Shown piece after piece: positions 1-11,314 of a DNA stretch of 57,726 nt. Below the pieces are notes generated by a model. That model made no database searches. It was given only the letters and a program-made list of their open reading frames with translations, and was not told the DNA's origin. This stretch comes from Chara braunii (lineage: Eukaryota; Streptophyta; Charophyceae; Charales; Characeae). Each line of letters opens with the position of its first letter. Positions within the stretch are counted from its first letter, which is position 1. The DNA lies in the NCBI GenBank assembly GCA_003427395.1, contig BFEA01000460.1:32139-89864 (forward strand), given 5' to 3'. The position numbers and the translations under genes are program-made.

Positions 1-184
1 CAGGAGGCTGAACCCTCAACAGTCTGCAGAATCCCCTCACTGATTACACTGTAAATGATAATCTACCTTAACCAAAATCAAAGTAGACTATCACTCACCC
101 ACACCAGATGGAAAACTCTACAGACTGTCGGTTCACACCCCATCACAAAGCAGCAAAACATCCACGAAACAAAGAAAGGTTCGT
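1..184. repeat. Window-start duplicate of 9848-10031
   Basis: These 184 bases are identical to 9848-10031. The match ends at the adapter-like motif here and at the edge of an N gap there. This looks like a repeated or unmerged contig end, not a biological duplication. No gene is visible in it. Confidence 0.9.
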
Positions 185-195
185 GTATAAGAGAC

Positions 196-197
<2 letters not shown>
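183..197 (+). other. Probable Nextera mosaic-end (adapter) remnant
   Basis: GTGTATAAGAGACAG matches the last 15 bases of the 19-base Tn5/Nextera mosaic end used in Illumina tagmentation and mate-pair libraries. It lies where the otherwise perfect 1-184 versus 9848-10031 match stops, so the join to the TG repeat that follows is probably chimeric. Confidence 0.8.
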
Positions 198-246
<49 letters not shown>

Positions 247-585
247 TGTGTATTAGAGTGTGCGTGTGTGCGTGTGTGCGTCTGTGTATCAGAGTGTGCG
301 TGTGTGCGTCTGTGTATCAGAGTGTGTGTGAAACAGTCTGGCACATTCTGATGCAAAGTCCGACGAAACAGTCTGGCATAGTCTGACATACAGACCCACT
401 GAAATACAACACACTGACACACAAACACGTAGTCAGACTGACACACTGATACATAGACACACTAACACACTGACACACACACATACACACATATATAGAC
501 AGACACACACATACACACATACACATACGGACAGACACACATACACACAGACAGACAGACACACACACACATACACACACACACA

Positions 586-618
<33 letters not shown>

Positions 619-620
619 CG
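198..620. repeat. TG/CA microsatellite and minisatellite block
   Basis: A pure TG run (198-245) is followed by diverged units containing GTGTGCGTCTGTGTATCAGA. A less regular segment with AAACAGTCTGGCA repeats follows, then CA-rich tandem DNA with ACAGACAG variants to 620. Cys/Val- or His/Thr-rich reading frames here are translation of the simple repeat, not genes. Confidence 0.9.
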
Positions 621-654
621 GCGCTCCCCAGGCCCCTCCAAGGCCCCACTGGCG

Positions 655-830
655 GTCGGTACCGGCCCAGGTGAACCCCGTTCACGGGCCTTGAAAACAC
701 GTTTTCGCGAACGTGTTCTCGACCCGTTCACGTGAATGGGAGAACTCGTTCACCCGAACGGAAAGGGCCGCGAACACGTTCGCCCGAACGGAAAGGGCCA
801 TGAACACGTTCGCCGTGCTACGCAGAATAC
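655..830. repeat. GC-rich short repeats with GAAC/GTTC palindromes
   Basis: A 30-bp unit (CCGAACGGAAAGGGCC core) occurs at 749-778 and 779-808 with a partial third copy. Upstream are several GTTCACG, CGTGAA and CGAACGTGTTC segments that make short self-complementary pieces. No coding potential is evident. Confidence 0.7.
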
Positions 831-3039
831 GAGTAAATAAAATAATTTAGAGAATAAAAGTGAAAACGAAAAGTGAGGGGAGGAAAGGGGACCACCAGTA
901 CCGCCTCGGCCACGGGAGCGACAAAATAGTAAAACCAAGGGGGATAGCCATGTCGGACCCTCAACCCCTCGGGCTCTTCAAACTGCTTCAATACTCCTGC
1001 GTTGTTGGTCGCTAGCCTCGATCCGTATATCTCCTTGATGAAAATTCATCACCATAACCAACAGTGTGAAACCCAAGGTTGGGTTTAGTACTACAAATAA
1101 CCCATATAAATGGTTATCGCCATGCATGCGGGCTTGCTAAGTGCAACCCGACCACTCTCTTCGCCCTACCGTCTAAACCCACAGCCGTCAAGTTTCGTGC
1201 CCACTGTGCAGTCGCTCATTTTTATACGTTCACCCCTCTTATAACACCAGACCATGTCATCATCGACGTTGTCCTTGTCGTCCTCCGCACGAGTGCACAC
1301 TCCCCATGGTCACTTAAACAGAAAAAAAAAACTTTTTTTTTTTTTTTTGTTAGTTGAAACGGGTTCTTATGGTTCTGGCTCCATATCCATTCTGGGGAGC
1401 GTCAGTCTGGTTCCTTTCCGCCAGGAAGTCAAATATGAAATACATGGTGAACACTCTTACACTTCCTTCCGTCTGGTCGAAAGAACCCTTACCAACATTT
1501 ATTGCTCCGTATCCAGAGGATTGACTGTAAGCTTGCCCTACCACTTTTCGTCTCAGGATGTATTGAGATTTTGTCAAATGATTCATATGAAGCGAGAAAA
1601 GATGAGAGTCGTCTATACTGTTGACAGTAAAATCTCATTTTTCCCATCATTGAGTCACTGTCCTTGTTGGAGTTGTGAAAAAAAAAATCTTCCTTGTTTT
1701 AGTCGAGAATAAAAAATTATCCAGCTGAAATGCCGACTCTATAATATCAATAAAAAAAATATAATGAGCGCCTCAAAATTGCGCATCCACACACTCTGTA
1801 TTTCTGGTCAACCACTCATTTTGCGTAAACAAAACTCAATCGCGACTCGTGCGGGGTACTGAAATCTTAAATCGAACTACGTTTGTATCACTTGCAAAAA
1901 CTAGGGTGGATACCCATGTAAGGGTATTCGCGCCAAGAGCTTACCGAGCCTTCTTAAGCAATGTCCTCGTCGCTCTGAAGAATAAAAAAAAATTATCAAT
2001 CCAACTATAATTCAAATGTTGACGAGAAAATAACCAATCCGATTAACCGACTGACTCCGTTCGAGTGTCTTACGAGATAGTAGCTGACACAACTAACTGT
2101 TGCCAGGGCTTCAACTTGGGTCCCCTACGAACGCATGTGTACTAGATCAGTACTACAAGCTTAAATCCGTGTCGAATAGCTGCGAGTAATCCTCTCCCTC
2201 TGTCCTAGACATCTGTCGGTTCATCGTTGGGTGTCCTGTTTAGTCCTCGTCCCACGTACGGGATCATAACTTAGGACGTAGACCCAAATCGAGACCTTTT
2301 AAAGACATTATCGCCTTTCTCACAAAATATTCATAAAAATATATGACTTTTATTACAGATTCGTCATGGAGTTCAGTACCGAAGGGTCATGTCTCCATCT
2401 TGGCCCACCATAGTTTGGTTAATCGAGCCAGATTTATGGCCCGCCGCATTGTTATATTAGCAACAGTGCCCTCATTAGTTGCGCAACGATAGGCAAATTT
2501 TTTCTGATAAACACTGTAACAGGACTCCTCAAAGGATACGAGAGACTCGACTCTCATCCTTTTGACATCCCGTGGGAGTAAGATTATTTGAGGCGGCCAC
2601 ACCCCTCAAGCCTCACCCTTTGGTGAGACGTGGGCTCGCTGCCAGGTTACGCCGGTCAGCCAACACTGGGGTTTGTGTCCCGGTGATGTCCGATTAACCC
2701 CGAGCCGGGTCTCATATATGTCTTAAGATTAGCATCACGTTGGTTGGATGGTGTGTCGCAATAAACTCGAGCCTACCGCTGGACTACGCAGAGGTCTATT
2801 TCACTCAAAAGACATTTAACAGTTTTTTGTGGGACAACATAGAGAGTCTGACGCCCTCTAAAAAAAAGACACAAAAATTCACTGTCAGATTCACAGGGTT
2901 GTGTCCTCCCATGTGATTAGAGTAAAACAGACCACACATCTTAAGAACATCTCTCAAAATTTCACCAGTTTGCGACATCCCACAATTTCACCAGTAAACC
3001 AGTTTCTTGGTCTTTTTCATGAGACTTTATCATTCAAAC
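831..3039. other. Unassigned non-coding stretch
   Basis: No supportable gene. Frames of 70-150 codons exist but none shows a recognisable motif. An A run followed by a T run (1321-1349) makes a snap-back. The GC-richer patch 2590-2710 could be an LTR remnant, but I found no partner copy. Confidence 0.5.
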
Positions 3040-3049
3040 TGCCTTCCAC

Positions 3050-3225
3050 GCCATTACATGTTTTAACCACCTTCCATTTGAAGGGAAGTCAATCATAAAA
3101 TTGCCCAGCCATCCGACTGCTTGAGGATGAGTCATCCGTATAATCTTTCAAAACATCTTCCATTTGAAGATGACTCAAAATGAACATTAACCATCTTTTC
3201 ACTTGAAGGGGCGTCCACCATAAAA
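3050..3225 (+). repeat. Imperfect tandem repeat, three units
   Basis: Three diverged copies of a unit with CTTCCATTTGAAG followed by GTCAATCATAAAA-like sequence start near 3068, 3148 and 3192. The core TTCCATTTGAA is itself nearly self-complementary. Confidence 0.55.
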
Positions 3226-3337
3226 CCACTATTCACGGTGAGACTGACTTATGGGTCCTCACCACAACTTGACAAATAACATTCGGCATGGACAAGCATT
3301 CGAGTCTCAAAAGACTCATACGTCGTCTGAGATTTTC

Positions 3338-3339
<2 letters not shown>

Positions 3340-3369
<30 letters not shown>
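3340..3369. repeat. Poly(T) tract, 30 bases
   Basis: An uninterrupted run of T. On the minus strand this is poly(A) and could mark the 3' tail of an old retroposon. I see no element boundary or flanking target-site duplication to confirm it. Confidence 0.9.
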
Positions 3370-3370
<1 letters not shown>

Positions 3371-4280
3371 TACTAAACGAACTTCATTCCCTTTTTTTAT
3401 ACTCGAGCCTATTGTTTGTCCTTAGGCAGATTGCAGGAGTATTTACTCATTTCATATTCACAAAATGCACGAGATGAATCCTATACAACTCTCACACAGA
3501 AAAATCATCATACATCAGGATAAGTCAATATATGTGAAAGTGATTGTGATCGCCAGACAAAGAGAAGTACACGAGCTTAATAACCTCAAATCAAAAAATG
3601 AAATAGGGCAATCACTATGCCACCAATATACTCAACATTTGTGAAAAAAATTCAAACTCATAAGAATCAGCAATAGTCACAATATCACAAAGTATCACAC
3701 AAAGGCGACACGGCCTCAATAGCCGAAATCGAAAAACAGTTTCAATCAGAATACTATCGTAGACGTCTGCTAAAAAAAAACTCTCATGCTCGACTCGTAA
3801 ATCATAAGTATCATGAAATCAACATTCATTTAAACTCAACGAATCAGAACGCGACATCACCTTAATCCTTACATTTATTTGCATATAGCTTGTTCACTCC
3901 ATACCCTTAGCTAGGGAAACCAACACTCGCACAAAGACCACTTCCTAGATACATTATACCACTCACATATGTACAACTATCCAAATCTAGGAAAAATGCA
4001 GTATTACTTTAGTCTATTTTCAGTATCAATTTTATATGCACTTAACTGGAAGAGCCTCATAACTCGCTGAACATTCCAACAAAAATGATCGTGGCTATTC
4101 AAATCTCATCCTCAGAACCTCCCCGCTAATTCACTTGCTCATGATGCCAAATATACATCGGCCTAGGTAGTCCTAATTTGCCCCATATGCACTACTATTT
4201 GTTAGGAATATACCTCCGGGCCAATCTGCCTTGTTAGATCCTTACCGGACCTTATTACTATAGACCTCAACCACCCTTCT
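3370..4280. other. Unassigned AT-rich stretch
   Basis: No gene, RNA or clear repeat seen. By position it may be decayed internal sequence of the minus-strand LTR element whose primer-binding site is at 8634-8651. Confidence 0.4.
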
Positions 4281-4489
4281 TTTTTAATGGTGGCTATACA
4301 ACTGAGTTTTCTTACTTATGAATATAACTTGAACTTGTCAAACTCTCCAAATTTTTCTTATACAATCCTCATATCCCTTTATCGTAACCAAAGGGCCATG
4401 CTTGACGCTTCAACTTCCTTTTCACCGTTGCCTTCATTCTTACAACCTTTTCCTGCGCCATTATCTTGGCCTCCCCCACTTGTTGCACT

Positions 4490-5239
4490 ACCCTATGCTG
4501 TTTGTTGTGCCAGTGGAAGGGGCAACCCCATTGGCCAAGTTAGGCTCGTTGGAGGCCCAAGTGGCACCACGCTCATTGGTGGGCCCAAAAAAGGTCCATG
4601 TTGGTTTGTGGAGCCCTGACCACTCAATGTCCGGGGCATAAGTGAACCGTACATCGACCAAGGCCCCACCGAATTGTATGATGGTAACGGCTCATACAAT
4701 ACTTGCCTCGTCGAAGAGGGTTTTGTTGGTATAAATGGCTTTCTGGCCTCTAAGGGGCCGCAACAACTGGTTGCGAGCACTGTCCTTTTCCAACACCTTG
4801 ACCTCCTAGAGCCAAGTTCCTTACCTTCCGCTGCGCCTTGGTAAACTTGGGAGGTTTACATCCTCCCTTGTTTACCTCGGCTAACTCCTCGCCTTTCTCC
4901 TGATCTTGAGCACTAAGTCACTCTCTCTTTATCTTCATTGGTCTGTGGGCGCCCCGCCTTCACTCGTTCCTTCTCCATGCTGTCTTGTTCTCTGCGTAAT
5001 GGTGCGTCTTCAACTATTCTCACACGGTTTTCAAGACGTTGATCGTGAACGCCATCTCCTGGAAACCTTATCCTTAGAAAACCCTCAATGTCATCCAATG
5101 TCTGTAACTTGAACATAAAATCGTATATTTCTTCAACTAACTCCTCACAGACGAATAAGCGCAGCATACTGAATATCGCTTTCTCATCCCACTGCTTCAT
5201 GAGACTGAGGTTGTGGTAATCACTCAAAAAGTATAACAA
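4490..5239 (-). pseudogene. Gag-like remnant of a minus-strand LTR retrotransposon
   Basis: Three minus-strand open stretches in different frames follow one another. 5239-4913 is charged and helix-like, with a run around LEEIYDFMFKLQTLDDIEGF. About 4908-4750 is Lys/Gly/Gln-rich with KFTKAQRKVRNLALGG. 4780-4493 is Pro/Gly-rich. A charged helical part followed by a basic and then a Pro/Gly-rich part resembles plant retrotransposon Gag, but there is no CCHC knuckle and the frame breaks at least twice, so it is at best a pseudogene. It lies downstream, in minus orientation, of the primer-binding site at 8634-8651, which fits one old element. No pol domain was found nearby. The assignment rests on composition and position only. 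Confidence 0.4.
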
Positions 5240-5240
5240 A

Positions 5241-5969
5241 TTCTTTCGTCAAAACAACAAGGCTCAAAGGTCTTAAGTAATCGAGCCTTGCACCGACTCG
5301 CACAACAAAACTTTTGTGAGGCACGAGATTCTCGAGAGTAGAACCTTAGCTAGATCGTCGCCTGTAGCCATGATGTCGCCCTTGACCTGCACAAGCGCCA
5401 CAAGCGACGAGACATTAGGTTTTAGGTCAAGAGAAGATCATAACGAACATCCTTTCTCCTGCTTTAATAACCTAAAAAGTGACCAATACTATTGATATAC
5501 AAGCATGTAAGTCTTTCATCCCCATTTGGCAGCGCAACTGCTCTTGCATGAACTATAAGGGCACTTGTGAGTTTATGCCAAACGTATAAGCAAGTGTGTT
5601 TCAGACAGTTGGATGACACCATAGATCGCCTAAAAACAAAATAATGTTAATTACTACCTGCCTACTCTAGTTCGAAGTTCTTTCCACTCCTTATATCTCT
5701 CGTCACGACCATGGGAATCAATATAGGAGTCAACAATGTAAGTTATACTGTGAAGTTCTCGATTGAAGGGCAAGAGCCGTAGGTGAAAATACAAATCATA
5801 TATCATTTCGCAAGTATAACGTTTGCATCCTCATCCTCGCACTACCAGGACGGTTTCTGCTGCTGCTTCTATCCTTGCTCGGCCTCCGAAAAACTCCTCT
5901 ACGAGGAACTTGGGAAGGACACAAACGGTTATCGGGTAGCTGAAAATTCAGGAATGAAAATTATGAAGT
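5241..5969. other. Unassigned stretch
   Basis: No supportable gene or repeat. Probably decayed internal DNA of the same minus-strand element. Confidence 0.4.
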
Positions 5970-6358
5970 GAGAGTTTTGGGCAGTCTGAAAATCTTGAAT
6001 GGTCCTGAAGCGGTGAACGGTCCGAAGACCTTGAAAACCACCTGTTTAGGCAGGTTGCATCTTGAAGTGGTGAAGGGTGTTCTGAAGTGGGCAAGTGAGA
6101 GTTTTGGGCAGTCTGAAAATCCTAAATGGTCCTGAAGTGTTGAAAGGTCCGAAGACCATGAAAACCACCCTCCACCACTTAAGGATGCAACCTGCCTAAA
6201 CAGGTGGTTTTCAGGGTCTTCAGAGCTTTCACCACTTCAGGACCATTCAAGATTTTCAGACCTGAATGATTCCGAAGTGGTGAAAGGTCCGAAGACCCTG
6301 AAAACCACCTGTTTAGGCAGGCTGCATCCTGAAGTGGTGAAGGGTGTCTTGAAGTGGT
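5970..6358. repeat. Tandem plus inverted repeat cluster (about 90-bp unit)
   Basis: A unit running from CAGTCTGAAAATC through GGTCCGAAGACC to CCTGTTTAGGCAGG appears forward at about 5970-6095 and 6096-6178, inverted at about 6179-6268, and forward again at about 6269-6358. The inverted copy lets the region fold into long hairpins. GGTCCGAAGACC and CCTGTTTAGGCAGG are also short hairpins within each unit. Confidence 0.8.
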
Positions 6359-6745
6359 GATGAAAAATACGACTGTTGTTAACCTTATCTCGGGCAGGAC
6401 GACCCATAGTGGGCATGAAGGGAGCACAAACTCCTTAGTACGCTTGACTTTTATACGGGTAACATTCCTCGCCCATTTTGCAGGAGCGACCTCAACCATC
6501 CTTAACGGCTTTGCGAGCAAGTTTTTGTGCCCAAGTGCGAGCTCGATTCTGTGCATAGCCAAAAATAATGATGAGGTATACAAGGTCACGCTCACGATTG
6601 CACTATACTCTTCATCGTTGAGGTCGGATTCAATCCAGACAAAGATATCTGCCCCTAACAATATGCCTCACTAGGAAGTGATATACTCCTCCTTGACTCG
6701 TCTTGGCAAGGATATTTGAGGTCCGTCCTCTCTGTCAACTTGTTT
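6359..6745 (-). pseudogene. Unrecognised minus-strand coding-like remnant
   Basis: Minus strand from an ATG near 6745 begins MAKQVDREDGPQ and stops after about 26 codons. A second frame continues from about 6661 with GADIFVWIESDLNDEEYSAI and a Lys/Arg-rich stretch to about 6385. The composition looks protein-like (acidic then basic, few low-complexity runs), but I recognise no family. The frame break between the two parts and its run into the repeat cluster at 5970-6358 suggest a decayed ORF, possibly of the same minus-strand retroelement. Confidence 0.3.
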
Positions 6746-6920
6746 GGCCATGTTGGGATCCTCTCTAGCATACGACATTTTGGCGTGCCTTTGTTTTGTT
6801 AGGATCCTGCCGACCACAAACAAATGTCCAACATTACGCTTTCCATCACTTATACAGGACTCCTCCTTTCTGAAATTTATCCTTCACGATTCTAAACATC
6901 TAATTTTTAAGGAAAAAAAT

Positions 6921-7320
6921 AACAACAATAATATATTATAATACTACGCACCATAATCGATAAAGAATAATCATGATAAAATAATAATGATGTCATGATC
7001 AAGTGAATTTTCTCAACCATAAAAGTCTTCAAATGCAAAATGAACATATTATATTATTTTTACCAAGCTTTGACATAAATATATTCTGTTGAGGGAACTA
7101 TAATCCTTTCTCAAAGGGATAACAACAATAATATATTATAATACTACGCACCATAATCGATAAAGAATAATCATGATAAAATAATAATGATGTCATGATC
7201 AAGTGAATTTTCTCAACCATAAAAGTCTTCAAATGCAAAATGAACATATTATATTATTTTTACCAAGCTTTGACATAAATATATTCTGTTGAGGGAACTA
7301 TAATCCTTTCTCAAAGGGAT
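6921..7320. repeat. Perfect 200-bp tandem duplication
   Basis: 6921-7120 and 7121-7320 read the same base for base. The unit is AT-rich and non-coding and ends in TTTCTCAAAGGGAT. Perfect identity means a very recent duplication or an assembly artefact. Confidence 0.95.
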
Positions 7321-8633
7321 AACATCTTATTGCTGAGCCCCTCTCAAGGATCAAGCCTCACTACATCGTCCTTCGATTCCAGTGTTTGCGCCTTGCAGAC
7401 CCTTGTCAATAAACTAGACAACCTCATGATACATGCTCCGGGGTGCGTTGTCCCTTCACATGCAGTTGAACCCACTTGGCAAAAAAATAGTTGGGGATTC
7501 ACCCCCTACCTCTCTGTGGCAGATAGTAGTTGCCTTCCTCATAGGTCATGGTCTAATAAGGTTCAAACACTTTCCTCTTATTCAGTAGTGGTGTAGTCAT
7601 TTTATCACAAAGGGTTAGATGACAACACCCAATTGTGGACCAGGAACACAGTTTCAGCGTGGGTCGCAGTACTACTTACAAGATAAAAGCATAACTTCTT
7701 CAAAGTCATCTCTCAGGGAAATTGTACCTTTAGATTGTAACTTTTTTTAGGGTAGACTTCACCCATTGACCATTTTTTTGTGAAATTCACTTTAGCAAGG
7801 AGTTGGTCACTCCATTGACCTCCAAATCCACATCGGACGTGGATTTTGTATAACGTCTCTATCCCCTTTTAAGAGATCAACCCATGCGTATAGATTCAAA
7901 AACAAAATAGATATTAATGGATAATTTAGATTGGCTAGGTTATATAAACAGATTCAGAGAGATTGTATTAAGTATAATAACATTACATAGATAGCTTATA
8001 TGACTAGTCATAAATTATTTATCCTTGGATAGATAATATCAAATGCATGATCTTACTTGAGTCGGCACTTAAATAGGTTTATTTAAGTGAAATGTTGACG
8101 CAAATGAACGAATTTCATAAAGAGGCTTGAAGGGTTGATCTCAAAATGATAAACGCAAACGCTTACTTAAATAAAATGTCTACGACGTCCCTTACAAGAA
8201 TCCTTAGGTAAGAAGAAAATACATGCTCAAATCATTTCTTATTGCTAGCGTACCATGACACTGTCATGATACCTAGGTAGCTTAGCAATTGTGTTTGAGT
8301 ACCAAAGATCCTCGCTCGAATCATTCAACACGCAGAATCACATTAATGCAAACAACGATTAATTTATGACATTAGATACACATAGCGTCGTTCAAATTTC
8401 TCTATCGTACCTCAATCCACAATTTCTAACGGCAATTGTCGGTACCACGTGCCAAAGTATGCATGTTTTCCTACCACGCACTGCCATTTCATAAGGGCTC
8501 CTCACTACAACCATCAACACACGCCTCTCACTCACATATTTAACGTCATTAACAAAAAAAATTGTTTTATCAGGATCATCAGTCTGCTTCTAACCTGGGT
8601 TTGTTCTCTAAGGATCCCGGTAGGCAGCTGAGA
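7321..8633. other. Unassigned non-coding stretch
   Basis: No gene or RNA supported. An open frame at 7330-7596 has no recognisable motif. Position suggests leader or internal DNA of the minus-strand LTR element. Confidence 0.4.
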
Positions 8634-8651
8634 TCCCCGGCAACGGCGCCA
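8634..8651 (-). promoter_or_regulatory. LTR-retrotransposon primer-binding site, tRNA-Asp type
   Basis: On the plus strand TCCCCGGCAACGGCGCCA equals the 3' end (with CCA) of plant tRNA-Asp(GTC) as I know it; the minus strand is therefore a PBS for that tRNA. It sits two bases inside the end of an LTR-like segment, the normal spacing. It marks an element whose body lies at lower coordinates. Confidence 0.88.
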
Positions 8652-8653
8652 CC

Positions 8654-9080
8654 TATGGAGCGCATCGGTCCCGCAGTGGGACGCTCCCAACCATGTCACA
8701 CAGAATTTTGCAGAACTTCGTCGTAGAGCGTTGCCGCTCCGGTCGAGTGCGCCAACCATAGCTCTCGTGAATCCCTACGACAGGATACGGTAATGCGAGA
8801 TACAACTTACCTCCACCCAAGGGAGTTGTCGCATCCCTTAGGTGGGCGTATCCTTGCCGAGCTACCGAACCACAAGCGAAGACTTTTCGTATGCAATCGC
8901 AGAGGTGACTGAGCCTAGGGCATTTCCCGTTCGCTGTAGTATAGGGGGTACGGGCGGTTAACACCTGAATCGGACCCGTGCGCGAACAGTCGCCCGAGGC
9001 GCTGATCTCCCGAACACGATCCTACGCCTGTCGAGTAGGACGATATAATCTAACCATGCAAAACATCTTAAAAAAATAAA
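8654..9080 (-). mobile_element. U5-side part of an LTR (minus strand)
   Basis: On the minus strand this is clearly related to 49090-49476, which also ends two bases before a tRNA-Asp-type PBS. Shared blocks include CGGGAGATCAGC, CGGTAGCTC, GGATACGCC and AGTTGTA. The two are diverged copies of one LTR family in opposite orientations. A CGACA at 9355-9359 (TGTCG on the minus strand) is a candidate LTR start but is unproven. Confidence 0.75.
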
Positions 9081-9847
9081 ACCAAGTCTTGTACGTAAGT
9101 CGCGAGTAGTCCCTTTATTCATACTTCACCAATAACTTTTACTAAATGGATGGACAAGTATCGTCCGTGAGGCTCTGAATAAATATCGTGGCGGCACATA
9201 TCTTAGTTATATCGACTAGCCTTGTATGAATGTGCAAGCAATCACAATGATGACGTATTAGGTAGTACTCATAATCACGTGCCCCTCAATCGCCACGAGG
9301 GTCAAGTTCGATACTTAAGTGTCGGTTGACACACCCCTTGAGGGGTTAATCTCTCGACACTAGACAATTGTCAAGATGGTTGAGTACCACACCCTCTTCT
9401 GCACCCTACAGAGAGTGGGTGGTAGACAATTTATGGCCTATCATGGCAGTCAGCGCTTACGACCTTCGAGATGAGCTCCATCACCCAGAACCCTAAAAAA
9501 AAGTCAAGGGGTTTGACTTTGACGGCCGCCACAGACATCAACATCCAATTGTAATAGTTCTAAAAGCAAAGGATTAAAAAAAAGATCTCTCTTTTCTCTC
9601 AATGAAAAACTTATTTAATCACTACGAAGAGTCTCAAAGGGTTGTGCGGGCATAGAAAACACGATTTAAAGGTCATGAGATAGGAGACGATCATTCTCAC
9701 AAATACGGTGTGACTTTCTTCAAAAATAATATATATATATATATCATCACAAAAAGAACTGTCCGGTAAACCGTAGGCAGAGAAAGAGAAGAGGACAACA
9801 AACGAGGGGCTGCGACAAACTGTTTCGTCAGAGTTTCACCGACTCAT
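9081..9847. other. Possible remainder of the LTR; otherwise unassigned
   Basis: Contains the short palindrome GTGTCGGTTGACAC (9320-9333) and a TA run near 9729-9742. No gene seen. Confidence 0.4.
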
Positions 9848-10031
9848 CAGGAGGCTGAACCCTCAACAGTCTGCAGAATCCCCTCACTGATTACACTGTA
9901 AATGATAATCTACCTTAACCAAAATCAAAGTAGACTATCACTCACCCACACCAGATGGAAAACTCTACAGACTGTCGGTTCACACCCCATCACAAAGCAG
10001 CAAAACATCCACGAAACAAAGAAAGGTTCGT
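9848..10031. repeat. Second copy of the window-start sequence
   Basis: Identical to 1-184 and ends where the N gap begins. See the entry at 1-184. Confidence 0.9.
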
Positions 10032-10395
10032 NNNNNNNNNNNNNNNNNNNNNNNNNNNNNNNNNNNNNNNNNNNNNNNNNNNNNNNNNNNNNNNNNNNNN
10101 NNNNNNNNNNNNNNNNNNNNNNNNNNNNNNNNNNNNNNNNNNNNNNNNNNNNNNNNNNNNNNNNNNNNNNNNNNNNNNNNNNNNNNNNNNNNNNNNNNNN
10201 NNNNNNNNNNNNNNNNNNNNNNNNNNNNNNNNNNNNNNNNNNNNNNNNNNNNNNNNNNNNNNNNNNNNNNNNNNNNNNNNNNNNNNNNNNNNNNNNNNNN
10301 NNNNNNNNNNNNNNNNNNNNNNNNNNNNNNNNNNNNNNNNNNNNNNNNNNNNNNNNNNNNNNNNNNNNNNNNNNNNNNNNNNNNNNNNNNNNNNN
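10032..10395. other. Assembly gap, 364 N
   Basis: Unsequenced. The other copy of its left flank continues into a TG microsatellite at 198-245, so the gap may contain simple repeat. Confidence 1.
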
Positions 10396-10756
10396 TTTTT
10401 TTTTTGCAAAGCTAAATGCCCTGAAAAATTACAAATGTGTACTTCACATAATACAAAATCCACTAAAAAAATTTCAAAAAATTATAAAATTATTTAGACC
10501 CCGAACTAAAGTGAAAACAAACAGTAAAAAGTGGAAAAAGTATCTGGGCGAGCATGTTTTGACACCGCCGTCTTTCGCAATTTTTAATTCCTGTTTGGCT
10601 TAGCGAAATGACTTGAAAATTTACAGGCATGTACCTCACGTCATAGGGAACTCACAAAAACAAACTCAGAAAAGAATAATTATTTTTAGGCCCCAAAATA
10701 ATTTTTGGCGGGGGCCGAACGCCGTCGGGTTCGGACCCCATACGTGACCCCGAACG
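10396..10756. other. Unassigned stretch after the gap
   Basis: A T run at the gap edge, AT-rich sequence, then a GC-rich patch leading into the palindrome. No gene seen. Confidence 0.4.
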
Positions 10757-10800
10757 CCCGTACGTACGGAGGTCTGCCCGGGGACCTCCGTACGTACGGG
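10757..10800. repeat. Perfect 18-bp-arm palindrome, then a TA run
   Basis: The left arm CCCGTACGTACGGAGGTC (10757-10774) is the exact reverse complement of the right arm 10783-10800, with an 8-base spacer TGCCCGGG. A (TA)n run follows at 10811-10831. The hairpin is strong in DNA or RNA; it could be an element terminus or a cruciform-prone site. Confidence 0.95.
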
Positions 10801-11314
10801 CTGGTGACCCTATATATATATATATATATATGATCATAGACAAACTCAAGTTTGGATTTCAACTCACAGAACATATCTGCAATCACATCAAAGGTCCAAT
10901 ATCAACAAACCACACACTACACGGGTTCAACTTCAACCACTCTCTGCACAAACACCCCTTAGCCTTACCCACACAAACCCCAACCTTTGTCCAACCTTCC
11001 ATAATAAAACACTCATTCTTTTTTAAAAGGTCATTTAATAAAAGCCCAGGTAAAAACCAAAAGAAACATTTCAATCCACAGGGGTTAAAGCCTTTAGGTT
11101 GAGTAGAGAGAATGAATTTAAGTTGAGTTGGAGACCGACTTGTTATCAAAGGATAAGAGAAGATGATCGTCGTAGGATAAACTTCAAGCTAGTCAAGCCT
11201 CATATCAATCTGAATCAAGATGACCTGTAACACAACACAAACCAGAGCCCAACCAATGCTTGAATGATTACGAAATAATCATACCTTCCTAATTGGCCTC
11301 AGATATTTGTCTAA

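Noticed and set aside
55-700. Open frames rich in Cys/Val or His/Thr
   Set aside because: Pure translation of TG/CA microsatellite.
8532-8964. Minus-strand ORFs of 75-103 codons across the LTR end and PBS
   Set aside because: They overlap the primer-binding site and LTR boundary, which explain the sequence.
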